The position numbers and the translations under genes are program-made. 7,637 nucleotides of DNA from Gammaproteobacteria bacterium (GTDB taxonomy: Bacteria; Pseudomonadota; Gammaproteobacteria; SZUA-140), in assembly GCA_026982145.1 (NCBI GenBank), contig JALSHQ010000404.1, forward strand, positions 1-7,637, read 5' to 3'. Below the pieces are notes generated by a model that worked only from the letters and a program-made list of their open reading frames with translations, did no database searches and had not been told where the DNA came from. Below are positions 1 through 6,562 of the stretch, piece by piece. Position 1 is the first letter of the stretch. The number at the start of each line of letters is the position of its first letter.

Positions 1-64
1 TAGCAACGCAGAAGATGGATGTTTCAGGCGCAAGACACGAGTTCATGAATAAATCAGAGGTTCC
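1..64. repeat. Possible end of a dispersed repeat or insertion element
   Basis: No gene is supported here. Read on the minus strand, the segment starts GGAACCTCTGA at position 64, directly against CTAA (65-68), which also contains the stop codon of the ATPase gene. A GGAACCTCTGA-like terminus beside a YTAR tetranucleotide is what I would expect from the end of an IS5-group element or a derived miniature element, and the stretch reads like dispersed intergenic repeats I have seen in gammaproteobacteria. That is recollection, not a search result. It contains the 8-base palindrome TTCATGAA (42-49). A short open stretch on the plus strand (3-68) has no start context. No terminator for the transporter operon is visible before the window edge. 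Confidence 0.3.
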
Positions 65-1747
65 CTAAAGTATTAATCTTGGCACTGCAGCGAGCAGGTC
101 TTGAGTATATTTTTTCTGCGGGTTGCGGCAAATGTCATCCGTTGGACCACGCTCAACAATCTTTCCCTTATGCATCACCGCCATCTCATCACTGATGTAT
201 TCCACCACGCTGATGTCATGGGTAATAAAAAGCAGCGTCAGGTTTTTTTCAGCGCGCAGTTCTAGGAGTAGCTGCAACACTTCTGCCTGCACTGAAACAT
301 CGAGCGCGCTGGTCACCTCGTCACAAACAATAAACTTTGGGTTCAGCACCAGCGCCCGCGCCAGACCAATGCGCTGGCGTTGACCACCTGAGAACTCATG
401 CGGGTAGCGCCACAGGTGCTCGCCTTCCAGTTGCACCCGCTGCAGTATTTTGCGTGCAATCTCGATCCGCTCCTCTTTTGAGGCCCCAATTCCATGCACG
501 GCCATCGGCTCAATCAAGGTGCTGACAATGGTCATGCGTGGGTTCAGGGATGACATCGGGTCTTGAAAGATGATCTGCATCCCACGCCGCAGTGGAATCA
601 TCTCTTTACGATTCAGGTGAGTAATCACTTGCCGGTTAAATGAAATTGATCCAGCGGTGGAATCAATCAACCGTAGAATAGCCCGCCCCAATGTGGTCTT
701 ACCACAACCTGACTCTCCCACTAGCGCGAGCAGTTGCCCTTCCGGTATTTTAAGATCGATGCCATCAACTGCTTTTACGTGATCCACGGTACGGCGAAAC
801 AGCCCTTTTTTGATGGGGAAATAGACCTCCAATTGTTGCAGCTCTATCAGTGGTGGCTCATTCATTTCGTGAACAACCGACTCTTTCCGCGATGGGGTTT
901 CGATTAGCTTCAAGTCACGTTGGCGTTTCAGGTTTTCGGGCAGCGCGGCTAACAGCTGCTTTGTGTAGTCATGCTGCGGCTGGTGCAGCACCTGCTCCAG
1001 CGTGCCACTCTCCACAATTTTACCCTGACGCATGACGGCCACGCGGTCAGCCATTTTGGCCACCACCCCAAAGTCATGCGTGATAAAGAGGATGCTCATC
1101 CCCTTTCTTTTCTGTAGCTCTTTCATCAAGCGCAAGATCTCGGCCTGCACAGTCACATCCAGCGCGGTGGTCGGCTCATCGGCAATCAGCAGATCTGGCT
1201 CACACGCCACCGCCATCGCAATCATGACACGCTGACGCTGACCGCCAGAGAGGCGATGCGGGTATTCATCCACCCGAACCTCAGGGTCGGGAATCTGCAC
1301 CTGCTTGAGTGCGGCTATCGCGCGCTTGTGCGCCTCTGCATCGCTCATCTCTGGCCAGTGAATCTGCAGCACTTCAATAATCTGGTCACCAATCGTGAAC
1401 ACGGGGTTAAGCGAGGTCATCGGCTCTTGAAAGATCATCGCAATGCGCGCCCCGCATACCTGGCGCTTCTCCTCTTCACTTAGCGTCAGCATATCTAACA
1501 CGGCACGCTCACCACTGCCATCTAGGGCGCCGCAGCGAAAAGCAATACGACCATCGGGGTGGTTGCAGATATCTTTAGGGATGAGTTGAATCACCGAGAG
1601 CGCGGTGATTGATTTCCCACTACCTGACTCACCCACAAGACAGAAAATCTCTCCTTTGTCGATGCTGAAACTCACCCCGTCAACCGCTTTGACAATACTA
1701 TTGCCTGCACGCAGATGGGTTTTAAGGTTTTCGACTTGCAGTAGCAT
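65..1747 (-). CDS. yejF: Peptide ABC importer, fused double ATP-binding protein (YejF/NppD type)
   Basis: This cytoplasmic ATPase powers peptide import and supplies both nucleotide-binding domains in one 560-residue chain. Domain 1 spans about residues 2-260: Walker A GESGSGKS (39-46), Q-loop Gln107, signature LSGGQ (166-170), Walker B ending Asp190-Glu191, and switch His224. A short linker (about 271-300) leads to domain 2: Walker A GESGCGKT (344-351), Gln395, signature FSGGQ (452-456), Walker B with Asp476-Glu477, and His510. All catalytic positions are present in both halves, so both ATP sites should be competent. Each half ends in the oligopeptide-transporter tail (YTKQLLAALP at 261-270, YTQDLLAAVP at 547-556). 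Neither tail has the cysteine cluster typical of DppD and DppF. The ATG follows the TAA of the upstream permease gene with no gap and has no clear Shine-Dalgarno, so translation is probably coupled. The length fits YejF-type fusions. The exact substrate is not readable from sequence. Confidence 0.93.
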   Translation of the reverse strand: MLLQVENLKTHLRAGNSIVKAVDGVSFSIDKGEIFCLVGESGSGKSITALSVIQLIPKDICNHPDGRIAFRCGALDGSGERAVLDMLTLSEEEKRQVCGARIAMIFQEPMTSLNPVFTIGDQIIEVLQIHWPEMSDAEAHKRAIAALKQVQIPDPEVRVDEYPHRLSGGQRQRVMIAMAVACEPDLLIADEPTTALDVTVQAEILRLMKELQKRKGMSILFITHDFGVVAKMADRVAVMRQGKIVESGTLEQVLHQPQHDYTKQLLAALPENLKRQRDLKLIETPSRKESVVHEMNEPPLIELQQLEVYFPIKKGLFRRTVDHVKAVDGIDLKIPEGQLLALVGESGCGKTTLGRAILRLIDSTAGSISFNRQVITHLNRKEMIPLRRGMQIIFQDPMSSLNPRMTIVSTLIEPMAVHGIGASKEERIEIARKILQRVQLEGEHLWRYPHEFSGGQRQRIGLARALVLNPKFIVCDEVTSALDVSVQAEVLQLLLELRAEKNLTLLFITHDISVVEYISDEMAVMHKGKIVERGPTDDICRNPQKKYTQDLLAAVPRLIL

Positions 1748-2974
1748 TTAACTTGCCGATTTTTTCAGGTTAGGATCAATCGCATCCCTTAGTGCTTCCC
1801 CCATCAAATTATAGGCAAAGACAGTGAGGAAGATTGCGCCACCGGGAAAGAACGCCATCCACCAGTTGAAGGTTGAAGATTGCACGGCCTGATTTAACAT
1901 CTGCCCCCATGACGGATCATCGACCAGACCAAGACCGAGGAAACTAAGCGTTGCTTCAGCCAAGATAGCCGAAGCAACCCCAAAGCTTGCCGCAACTAAA
2001 ATAGGGGCGATGCCGTTGGGCAACATGTGGCGAAACAGGATTGAGCGTAACGGCAAGCCACAGGCGGTTGCCGCTTGCACGAACTCTTGCTGGCGCAGAC
2101 GTAAAAATTCTGCGCGCACAAAACGGGCATAACCAGGCCAGCTTGTTATGCCGATAATCACCATCATCGCATAGAGGCTCCGGTCAAAAAACGCGACAAA
2201 GGTGAGCAGCAAAAATAGGGTTGGCACCGCTTCAAAGATTTCGACCAGACGCATGCCAACCATATCCACGATACCTGAAAAGAACCCCATTAAGCCGCCA
2301 ATAATAATGCCGATTAACATTGCGATGCCGGTTGCAACAAAGCCGATCCCCAGTGCTATACGCGACGCGTGAATCATACGGCTCAACACATCAGAGCCGT
2401 TCTCTTCAGTGCCAAACCAGTGTGTGCGACTCTCTGAACCGAGTGGTTTTTCAAGCCCGGTATCACCTTCATCACGAATATAATCTTTAGGGGAATAGGG
2501 CACCGGTGCGTGAATCACCCATTCGTAATCACCGGCCGCCTGTTTTGCACGGTATTGGTCATAAACGGTGAGCTGCGGTGGCGAGACCAGCATAAAAGCA
2601 ATGATGGCCGTCAGCGTGCCCATTACAAACAGTATGAGCGCCTTTTTATAAAATCGAATATTGATGAATAACAATATGACGACAGTAATAAAAACAGACA
2701 GCATGACAAAATCACCGATGGTCATGTAACGCAACATCGGGCTACTCACCACCGAGCCTTCACTCACCAACAGTGGGTGACTGTTGGCAAGAAAGGGGGC
2801 GAACACAGCAACAGCGGCGAGCAGTGCTATCCAGAAAAGGCCAAAGCGCGCGCCCCATTGTGTAAATGCTTCTCGTAGCACCTGTGCAGCGTAGCTACGG
2901 TTGGCAGCCCGTTCGCTCAGCTGCATTTCAGCCTGCGTGGTTTCAGCCTCCACTGCTTCGGCTTTATTGTTCAT
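1748..2974 (-). CDS. yejE: Peptide ABC importer permease, YejE/DppC type, with extra membrane segments
   Basis: This is the second of two inner-membrane permeases of the peptide importer. The family's cytoplasmic EAA loop, which docks on the ATPase, runs from about residue 297 to 320 (AATACGLP... ending HMLPN). The preceding block with SWPGYARFVRAEFLRLR (278-294), the LSFLGLGL segment (343-350) and the PSWGQML motif are standard for DppC/OppC/YejE. Membrane segments fall near 43-62, 88-106, 112-130, 205-229, 243-262, 266-283, 321-345 and 374-391. The protein is 408 residues, against roughly 300 for DppC/OppC and about 340 for E. coli YejE. The excess includes two hydrophobic segments (88-106 and 112-130) joined by the basic RFYKK, inserted in the loop after the first segment. 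The gene begins 20 bases after the YejB-type gene, with a modest GAGAT ribosome site, and its TAA touches the ATPase start codon. Confidence 0.92.
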   Translation of the reverse strand: MNNKAEAVEAETTQAEMQLSERAANRSYAAQVLREAFTQWGARFGLFWIALLAAVAVFAPFLANSHPLLVSEGSVVSSPMLRYMTIGDFVMLSVFITVVILLFINIRFYKKALILFVMGTLTAIIAFMLVSPPQLTVYDQYRAKQAAGDYEWVIHAPVPYSPKDYIRDEGDTGLEKPLGSESRTHWFGTEENGSDVLSRMIHASRIALGIGFVATGIAMLIGIIIGGLMGFFSGIVDMVGMRLVEIFEAVPTLFLLLTFVAFFDRSLYAMMVIIGITSWPGYARFVRAEFLRLRQQEFVQAATACGLPLRSILFRHMLPNGIAPILVAASFGVASAILAEATLSFLGLGLVDDPSWGQMLNQAVQSSTFNWWMAFFPGGAIFLTVFAYNLMGEALRDAIDPNLKKSAS

Positions 2975-2994
2975 GACAGCATCTCATCGGGCTA

Positions 2995-4377
2995 TTAATC
3001 ATAGCTCACCCGTGGGTCTGCCAAGGCATAGCAGAGGTCTGCAATCAGGTAGCCGACTAGGGTTAACACACCACTGATCAAAGTGATTGAGAGTACTAAC
3101 TCTCGGTCACGTGCTTTCACTGCTTCAATCGCCAGCTTACCCATGCCGTCAATACTGAAGATGCTCTCTACAATGACCGAGCCTCCCAACAGCCCCGGCA
3201 AAAGTGTTGCGGAGACCGTAATCAGTGGCAATAGACTATTGCGAAAAACGTGACGCCACAGCACATCTTTTTCACTCACTCCTTTCGCACGTGCGGTACG
3301 CGCATAATCAGCCAATAAATTTTCCAGCACTGCGGTACGCGTGAGTTTAGTGAGAAAGGCAAACCCACCATAGGTGAGGCAGAGCACCGGTAGAATCAGA
3401 TGCCAGCTACGATCCAGAAAAAATCCGCGCACAAAGCCTTCGCTCTGAAACATAAAAAAGAGCACTGTGCCAGTGGCAACGCCGATACTGCCCATGACCA
3501 CCAGCCGTAACGCAAGATAATCGGTGTAAGCGATCAACGTAAACAGTAGTGCCAATGCAGCACCGAGCAACAGATATGCGACCACGCCACTCTCGCCGGG
3601 CAGCGCATCGGCCATTAGAATTCCCATCACCAACCCTAGCGCTCCCATCGCACCGCAGCGCCACGGTAGTGATTCGAGCCGACTCAATCCCACCATCAAC
3701 ATTGCGCCGACAGCGCTATAGAGAAACAGCCATAGCACATCGACAAAGGAGCTCCAATAGGGAAGAAAGGCCATGTCGAGCGCCTCTCGCTGGCTAAGGC
3801 CGGAGGTGGGAAACCAGTGCCAATATTGGTCACTGGAGAAAAAGCCAATCAACATCACGCCGGTTAACATGGTAGGCACAGACCACAAACCGAGCATGAC
3901 GACACTGGAACCCACATCAAAGGATTGCCCGCGATGCGTGGCGGCACGCACCCCTATTGCAATCGCAATCACATAGATCAGGGGAATGGAGATAACATTC
4001 AACAGCAGGGTAATCGGTACGCGCTCTTTGATCAGCTCCATCACCGGGCGACCATAGCGGAAGCTGTCACCCAGATCTGATCCTTTGAAAAAGGAGAAGC
4101 CATTGATCTCTCTGTTTTCATCGAAAGTAAAACCGATGGGGGAGACATTGTTGAGCCAGCGCAGATACTGCACAGGCGCGGGGGAATCTAACCCGTAAAG
4201 GCGATTGTAATAATCCTCCAACGCCTTCTTCGCCTGTGGCTCAAGGTTCTGCCCTTCAACTAGGCTCTGTGAGCTGATGCCACCGGGCGCGGAGGCCATG
4301 ACGGCAAATACGACGATCGTGATCCCCAACAATGTGGGGATCATCAACAACAGGCGCCTCAGAAGATAGATATGCAT
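2995..4377 (-). CDS. yejB: Peptide ABC importer permease, YejB/DppB type, with a four-segment membrane insertion
   Basis: This is the first of the two inner-membrane permeases and should pair with the YejE-type subunit to form the translocation channel. It has the classical N-terminus (MHIYLLRRLLLMIPTLLGIT), a first membrane segment at about 9-28, and a periplasmic region containing DLGDSFRYGRPV (101-112). The EAA loop covers about 357-386 (DYARTARAKGV... NSLLPLI). The C-terminal part includes the conserved GSVIVESIFSIDGMGKL (399-415) and the ending ALADPRVSYD. It is 460 residues, against about 340 for DppB and 364 for E. coli YejB. The extra length lies mainly at 211-309, where four hydrophobic stretches (about 211-231, 241-259, 265-283, 291-309) interrupt the loop between the usual third and fourth segments. 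The reading frame is uninterrupted and the flanking family motifs are intact, so this is an insertion, not a frameshift. The start lies 22 bases after the binding-protein stop, with no obvious Shine-Dalgarno. Confidence 0.92.
   Translation of the reverse strand: MHIYLLRRLLLMIPTLLGITIVVFAVMASAPGGISSQSLVEGQNLEPQAKKALEDYYNRLYGLDSPAPVQYLRWLNNVSPIGFTFDENREINGFSFFKGSDLGDSFRYGRPVMELIKERVPITLLLNVISIPLIYVIAIAIGVRAATHRGQSFDVGSSVVMLGLWSVPTMLTGVMLIGFFSSDQYWHWFPTSGLSQREALDMAFLPYWSSFVDVLWLFLYSAVGAMLMVGLSRLESLPWRCGAMGALGLVMGILMADALPGESGVVAYLLLGAALALLFTLIAYTDYLALRLVVMGSIGVATGTVLFFMFQSEGFVRGFFLDRSWHLILPVLCLTYGGFAFLTKLTRTAVLENLLADYARTARAKGVSEKDVLWRHVFRNSLLPLITVSATLLPGLLGGSVIVESIFSIDGMGKLAIEAVKARDRELVLSITLISGVLTLVGYLIADLCYALADPRVSYD
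4320..4343 (-). other. 9-bp hairpin in the early coding region of the YejB-type gene
   Basis: TGATCCCCA (4320-4328) and TGGGGATCA (4335-4343) are perfect reverse complements around a 6-base loop. In the transcript the hairpin begins 34 bases after the first base of the permease start codon, across codons 12-19. The structure is visible directly. A role in lowering permease translation, or in protecting the upstream binding-protein part of the mRNA from 3' decay, is inference. The coding constraint of hydrophobic codons could also have produced it by chance. Confidence 0.45.
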
Positions 4378-4399
4378 TAATGCAGTCGCTGGCTATTTT

Positions 4400-6292
4400 T
4401 TAGTCACTGTACTTTTGCATTTCTAACGGCACATACCACTCGACCGGCACAAACCCGGAGTTCAAGCCTAGCTTGGTCTGTGCAATATTATGAATGCGCT
4501 TATCAATAAAGGCCATGGTCTTGCGCCGCATCAAAAAGGTATAGGGCTGATCGTCATGCATGATCGCTTCTGTCTGCTGCCAGAGCGGCATGCGGGTCGC
4601 TTCGTCTACCGTGGCACGCGCTTGGTCGATCAACTTATCAAGCGCCGGGTTTCGATTGCCTACAAAATTATCACCGCCATTTTCAGTCTGGCTACTATGA
4701 AACATCTGAAAGATATCGGTCTCCACGCCACTCGACCAGCCGAGCGTAATAGCATCAAAACTGCGTTTACCCAGCAGGTCAAGCATCACTGACCACTCGG
4801 TAGGCTTGGGATGCAATAGCACGCCGGCACCGGCATACAGATCCTTTAAAAACAGTACGATCCGCTTGGTGTCCTCATTCCCTTGAAAGTAGACCAAGCC
4901 AAACTCAAACGGATCACCCTTTTCATCTTCCAGCACGCCATCACCATTACGATCTTCATAGCCCGCCTCTTTCAGCAGTGCCTTTGCCTTTTCAGGGTTG
5001 TATTCCCGCGCACTCAACGTGAGGTTATGTTGATGGCTGCGCGGGCTAAAGGGGCTGATCGCTGTTTCACCATAGCCCAACATAATTTCATCGATGATGC
5101 GCTGGCGGTCCGTAAGGTAGGTCATCGCCTGGCGCACTCGTTTATCGGCAAAGCGTGTTGGCTCATCGGCACTGCCCTGGTTCCAACCGATATAGCTGTA
5201 ACCTGCCGTGGGACTCATGTACTCAAAGTGGTGGGTACGTGCATTTAAGTCTGCATCTTCAAGTAGTGTTTTGTACTCTCGTGGGCGCGCACTGTAAATA
5301 TCGATTTCACCATTACGAAAGGTGGTTAGCCGAGCGCTATCGTTTTCGATCACCTTCCACAGTAGGCGGTCAAACGCTGGCAGGATAGGCCCCCAGTAAC
5401 GCGGGTTACGCTCCAGTTCAACCATGCCTAGATCGGGCGTCCACCCTCTTGGGTCTTGCAGCCGATAAGGGCCAGAGCCAAGCAGTAGCCCTTTCGATTG
5501 ATTAAAACGCTCCGGCTCTTTCAAATAAGGCTCATAAAAATGGCGAGCCAAAATCGACATGCCGCCCGCCAGCGATAACGCATTAAAATAAGGCTCTTTG
5601 AACTCAAATATTACCGTCTGTTTATCGGGTGCCGTCACCGCTTTCATCTTCTCAAAGTAGGCACGTGCCCGCGGTGCGGCAATGGTTTCGTTCATAATAA
5701 AGTCAAAGGAAAAAACCACATCGTCACTTGTCAGTGGCTCACCATCAGAGAAGTTCACCCCTTCACGCAGCTTAAAGGTTAGCTTCAGGCCATCCTCACT
5801 CACTTGCCATGACTCCGCAATTAAGCCCATCCATTCTAATGTATCGGGGTCCCTAATCAGCAACGATTCCAGCACGTAGCTCTGCACATAGGATGCGTAT
5901 ACATCGGAGGAGACCAGCGGTGTCATCGTCTTGAGATTCAGTGCAAAGGCCTGCACATGCCAGTCACCTTCATGGTATCCGGGCTGCTCAGTCGCCAGTT
6001 TTGCGCGACGAAAGGCCTCTGGAATCTCGCTGCCAACAAGCGCTTGATGACTGACGCTTTCATCGCTGTGGATAGTGGCGTTAAAAGTGCCACGTTTCAC
6101 CTGCTGATCAACAGCACGCATCAATGAGCGCAGCTCACGCATTCCATCAGCCTGCTCTTGCATCACACGTTCCATCTGCGCCATTTTATTCCACTGACGA
6201 TCCACCATATACATGGTTAGCAGCACCATCACTGCGAGCAGCGAAAGAAAGATGAAGTTTGCAAAGTCTTTAACCGTAAAGCGTCGTTCCAT
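4400..6292 (-). CDS. Membrane-tethered peptide ABC importer substrate-binding protein (SBP_bac_5 family)
   Basis: This is the extracytoplasmic receptor that delivers peptide-like substrates to the permeases encoded downstream. The family-5 binding fold spans about residues 110-600. Visible landmarks are the ...LLIRDPDTLEWMGLIAESW region (144-162), the LREGVNFSDGEPLTSDDVVFS-type motif (175-195), GSGPYRL (272-278), ERNPRYWG (294-301), the FADKRVRQAM helix (381-390) and the EYNPEKAKALLKEAGY segment (430-445), followed by a DRNGDG loop (447-452). At 630 residues it is longer than DppA or OppA (about 535-545). The extra N-terminus has a hydrophobic segment (12-30) flanked by basic residues, with no lipobox cysteine and no convincing signal-peptidase site, then a heptad-patterned coiled coil (about 33-66) and a variable linker. 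I infer a periplasmic protein held to the inner membrane by an uncleaved anchor. It is the first gene of the operon and has the best ribosome site. It corresponds functionally to YejA/NppA, but sequence relatedness to those is not established here. Confidence 0.9.
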   Translation of the reverse strand: MERRFTVKDFANFIFLSLLAVMVLLTMYMVDRQWNKMAQMERVMQEQADGMRELRSLMRAVDQQVKRGTFNATIHSDESVSHQALVGSEIPEAFRRAKLATEQPGYHEGDWHVQAFALNLKTMTPLVSSDVYASYVQSYVLESLLIRDPDTLEWMGLIAESWQVSEDGLKLTFKLREGVNFSDGEPLTSDDVVFSFDFIMNETIAAPRARAYFEKMKAVTAPDKQTVIFEFKEPYFNALSLAGGMSILARHFYEPYLKEPERFNQSKGLLLGSGPYRLQDPRGWTPDLGMVELERNPRYWGPILPAFDRLLWKVIENDSARLTTFRNGEIDIYSARPREYKTLLEDADLNARTHHFEYMSPTAGYSYIGWNQGSADEPTRFADKRVRQAMTYLTDRQRIIDEIMLGYGETAISPFSPRSHQHNLTLSAREYNPEKAKALLKEAGYEDRNGDGVLEDEKGDPFEFGLVYFQGNEDTKRIVLFLKDLYAGAGVLLHPKPTEWSVMLDLLGKRSFDAITLGWSSGVETDIFQMFHSSQTENGGDNFVGNRNPALDKLIDQARATVDEATRMPLWQQTEAIMHDDQPYTFLMRRKTMAFIDKRIHNIAQTKLGLNSGFVPVEWYVPLEMQKYSD

Positions 6293-6297
6293 TAATG

Positions 6298-6302
6298 CTC
6301 CC
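6298..6302 (-). promoter_or_regulatory. Ribosome binding site of the substrate-binding protein gene
   Basis: On the minus strand GGGAG precedes the ATG at 6292 by five bases (GGGAGcattaATG). It is clearly stronger than anything in front of the two permease and ATPase genes. This supports the chosen start and fits the usual excess of binding protein over membrane subunits. Confidence 0.7.
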
Positions 6303-6528
6303 GCCTTTTACCTGAATATGCTATCACACGGTTTCATGCCATCGCGCTGAATGGGTGTTATCTGGAGTGATTCGGCCTTAAGAATAACGAGCTTAGGCGT
6401 TTAGAACAAGCAAGCTGTGTAGCGAGAAATAAACACGCCTCTCCATCGATCTTTCTGACGTGGTGCTAACGGAAGAGTTTTGGCAAAGCCCCTTCCCGTA
6501 GAGCGCTTTTTTCGGTACCTTATTGTTT

Positions 6529-6534
6529 TACAAT
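6529..6534 (+). promoter_or_regulatory. Candidate -10 box of the fabI promoter
   Basis: TACAAT matches the sigma-70 -10 consensus at five of six positions and would start transcription near 6541, leaving a leader of about 22 bases that contains the fabI ribosome site AAGG (6553-6556). The -35 region is T-rich and poor. The box sits inside a perfect 5+3+5 inverted repeat, ATTGT ttt ACAAT (6522-6534). The assignment is from pattern alone. Confidence 0.4.
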
Positions 6535-6562
6535 TGACAGTCTGAAATAGCGAAGGTGTGAT

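Larger units (their letters stand above)
6293..6562. promoter_or_regulatory. Divergent intergenic region between the transporter operon and fabI
   Basis: These 270 bases contain no convincing gene. The longest short frames are under 20 codons and lack ribosome sites. The region must carry promoters for both directions. For the minus-strand operon I see only weak boxes, such as TTGTTC and TATTCT with a 17-base spacer (read on the minus strand near 6380-6408), or a TAGCAT preceded by TG near 6323-6328. Neither is convincing. An imperfect inverted repeat lies at 6375-6398 (GCCTTAAG / CTTAGGC). A compound hairpin is possible at 6471-6496 (GGAAG / CTTCC enclosing GGC aaa GCC), followed about ten bases later by a run of six T (6507-6512). 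Confidence 0.55.

Noticed and set aside
472..493. Possible degraded second ATPase domain
   Set aside because: Walker A, signature, Walker B glutamate and switch histidine are all intact in the second half. Phe for Leu in the signature and Val after the catalytic Glu are tolerated variants.
4937..4954. DRNGDG loop in the binding protein as an EF-hand calcium site
   Set aside because: The acidic residue expected at loop position 12 is lysine, and DxDGDG-like loops at this place are common in peptide-binding proteins. It is not a distinctive calcium site.
4883..5248. A 121-codon plus-strand open frame opposite the binding-protein gene
   Set aside because: It lies wholly antisense to a well-supported family member, shows no recognisable domain and has no ribosome site. 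It is a by-product of the opposite-strand codon use, as are the other short overlapping frames.
6471..6512. Compound hairpin followed by a T-run as a terminator upstream of fabI
   Set aside because: The stem is short and asymmetric, and about ten bases separate it from the T-run. No plus-strand gene lies upstream for it to terminate.
6534..6562. Perfect TTGACA (6534-6539) with TGTGAT 17 bases later as the fabI promoter
   Set aside because: The -10 would touch the start codon, placing transcription initiation inside the gene and excluding the good ribosome site.
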